Shown piece by piece: positions 63,194-64,000 of a stretch of DNA of 64,000 nt. This stretch comes from Jeotgalicoccus meleagridis (GTDB lineage: Bacteria; Bacillota; Bacilli; Staphylococcales; Salinicoccaceae). The DNA lies in contig NZ_CAJEWD010000003.1 of NCBI RefSeq assembly GCF_903994045.1, positions 62,001 through 126,000 on the forward strand, given 5' to 3'. The notes beneath the pieces are model-generated. The model searched no databases. It had not been told where the DNA came from and saw nothing but the letters and a program-made list of their open reading frames with translations. How positions within the stretch are numbered: position 1 is the first letter of the stretch; each line of letters opens with the position of its first letter. Made by a program: the position numbers and the translations under genes.

Positions 63194-64000
63194 ATGACAG
63201 ACGAAATTACAGATATAACAATAATTGGTGGCGGACCAACAGGTTTATTCTCTACCTTTTACGCTGGTATGAGACAAATGTCTGTTCGCCTCATTGATAG
63301 CCTACCTGAATTAGGTGGACAATTAACAGAACTTTACCCGGACAAATATATCTATGATGTCGGTGGATTTCCAAAAATATTAGCTAAAGACTTAGTAGAT
63401 AACTTAGTTGAACAAGCACAATATGCAGATCCTGAGTTCCATCTAGGTGAAACTGTTCAATCATATAGAAAAGAAGACGATCATTTTGTCTTAACGACTG
63501 ACCAAGGCGAGTACTTAACCAGAACGATTTTAATCACAGCTGGAGTTGGAGCTTTTCAACCGAGAAAACTTGGTCTAGATAATGAAGCTGAATTCGAAGG
63601 CGCTTCTTTACAATACGCTGTTCGTGATCTTGCTAAATTCCGAGACAAGGATGTTGTCGTTCTCGGCGGTGGAGACTCTGCACTTGATTGGGCATTGATG
63701 TTAGAAGATCTTGCTAAATCAGTGACACTTGTTCACAGACGTGAACGCTTCACAGCACATGAAAATACAGTGCAAAAGGTTAAGAACTCAAGTGTCAATG
63801 TTAAAACTTCTCTAAACGTTACAGAAATTAGAGGAGAAGCAGGGCAGATTGAAGAATTAGTTTTATCTTCTAAAAAAGGTGATGATGAAGAAGTCATTAA
63901 AGCTGATCAACTCATCGTGAACTTCGGTAATATTTCTTCTTTAGGACCACTGAAAGAATGGGGACTAAAACTAGATAAAAACTCTATCGAAGTCGATGCA
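63194..64000 (+). CDS. yumC: Ferredoxin/flavodoxin-NADP+ reductase type 2, YumC-like (partial)
   Basis: The gene starts at 63194 (GGAGGG site) and runs off the window; 269 codons are visible. The protein (MTDEITDITIIGGGPTGLFS) has the FAD motif IIGGGPTGLFS, the GGQLTELYP segment, and the NADP motif VVLGGGDSALDWALML near residue 155. These reductases resemble thioredoxin reductase but lack its CxxC, and pass electrons from NADPH to ferredoxin or flavodoxin. The open frame is intact to the window end. Confidence 0.88.
   Translation, partial: MTDEITDITIIGGGPTGLFSTFYAGMRQMSVRLIDSLPELGGQLTELYPDKYIYDVGGFPKILAKDLVDNLVEQAQYADPEFHLGETVQSYRKEDDHFVLTTDQGEYLTRTILITAGVGAFQPRKLGLDNEAEFEGASLQYAVRDLAKFRDKDVVVLGGGDSALDWALMLEDLAKSVTLVHRRERFTAHENTVQKVKNSSVNVKTSLNVTEIRGEAGQIEELVLSSKKGDDEEVIKADQLIVNFGNISSLGPLKEWGLKLDKNSIEVDA

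Overview
The window looks like core chromosome of a low-GC Gram-positive coccus of the family Staphylococcaceae, probably outside the genus Staphylococcus (Jeotgalicoccus, Nosocomiicoccus, Salinicoccus or Macrococcus are the kind of host I would expect). The reasons are a FemX/FmhB-type lipid II:glycine glycyltransferase, a NorA-type efflux pump, a SagB-like glucosaminidase, malate:quinone oxidoreductase, a small coiled-coil protein of staphylococcal type, Gram-positive Shine-Dalgarno sites with many TTG starts, and AT-rich spacers. I see no rRNA, tRNA, CRISPR array, insertion sequence, integrase or phage gene. Almost every transcription unit ends in a clear hairpin terminator.

Layout. 1-6855 (minus) is the S10-spc ribosomal protein operon from rpsJ to the first part of rpsH, preceded by a structured leader (6856-7059). 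7138-9132 (minus) holds a purine permease and a YczE-like membrane protein. 9340-11283 (plus) holds a small coiled-coil protein, an MFS exporter and two small membrane proteins. 11342-14033 holds femX (minus), a small membrane protein and a NadR-like NAD enzyme. 14095-17998 is a serine-synthesis pair (class V aminotransferase + serA) facing a HAD phosphatase. 18228-22765 holds a Na/Pi cotransporter, glnA without glnR, and an SNF-family transporter. 22877-26315 is a divergent FdhF/YdeP molybdopterin oxidoreductase and fdhD. 26362-28905 is cell-wall glucosaminidase, a small protein and a Na+/H+ antiporter. 29040-32607 is amino-acid synthesis: metAA, chorismate mutase, DAHP synthase and prephenate dehydrogenase. 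32647-37994 holds guaC, an unusual MerR-HTH protein, metI, mqo and a PH-like protein. 38007-46912 is HAD, YtoQ, putP, a UPF0324 protein, an SLC13 carrier, a PTS-IIC-like protein, a DoxX-like protein and an aldehyde dehydrogenase. 46959-53039 holds an MFS exporter, GNAT, MarR, and a two-component system flanked by two PepSY proteins. 53152-64000 holds DNA alkylation repair, DegV, abgT-abgA, a BCCT carrier, a D-serine-dehydratase-like enzyme, a CDF zinc exporter, norA and the start of a ferredoxin-NADP reductase gene.

The most striking element is not a protein gene. Between the divergent aroF (DAHP synthase) and tyrA genes lies a complete ribosome-mediated attenuator: a consensus promoter, an 18-codon leader peptide ending in Leu-Tyr-Phe-Ser-Tyr-Phe, a chain of seven mutually exclusive RNA segments, and a strong intrinsic terminator just before the aroF ribosome binding site. 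It would sense Tyr/Phe charging by ribosome stalling, where Firmicutes normally use T-boxes or TRAP for such jobs. A second noteworthy regulatory signal is a set of three TTAAG-type direct repeats at 11-bp spacing in front of the acidic PepSY gene next to the two-component system, resembling CiaR-type sites. The genes otherwise fit a salt-tolerant, respiring, amino-acid-scavenging coccus with several Na+-coupled carriers (PutP, BCCT, SNF, SLC13, Na/Pi, AbgT, Na+/H+ antiporter).
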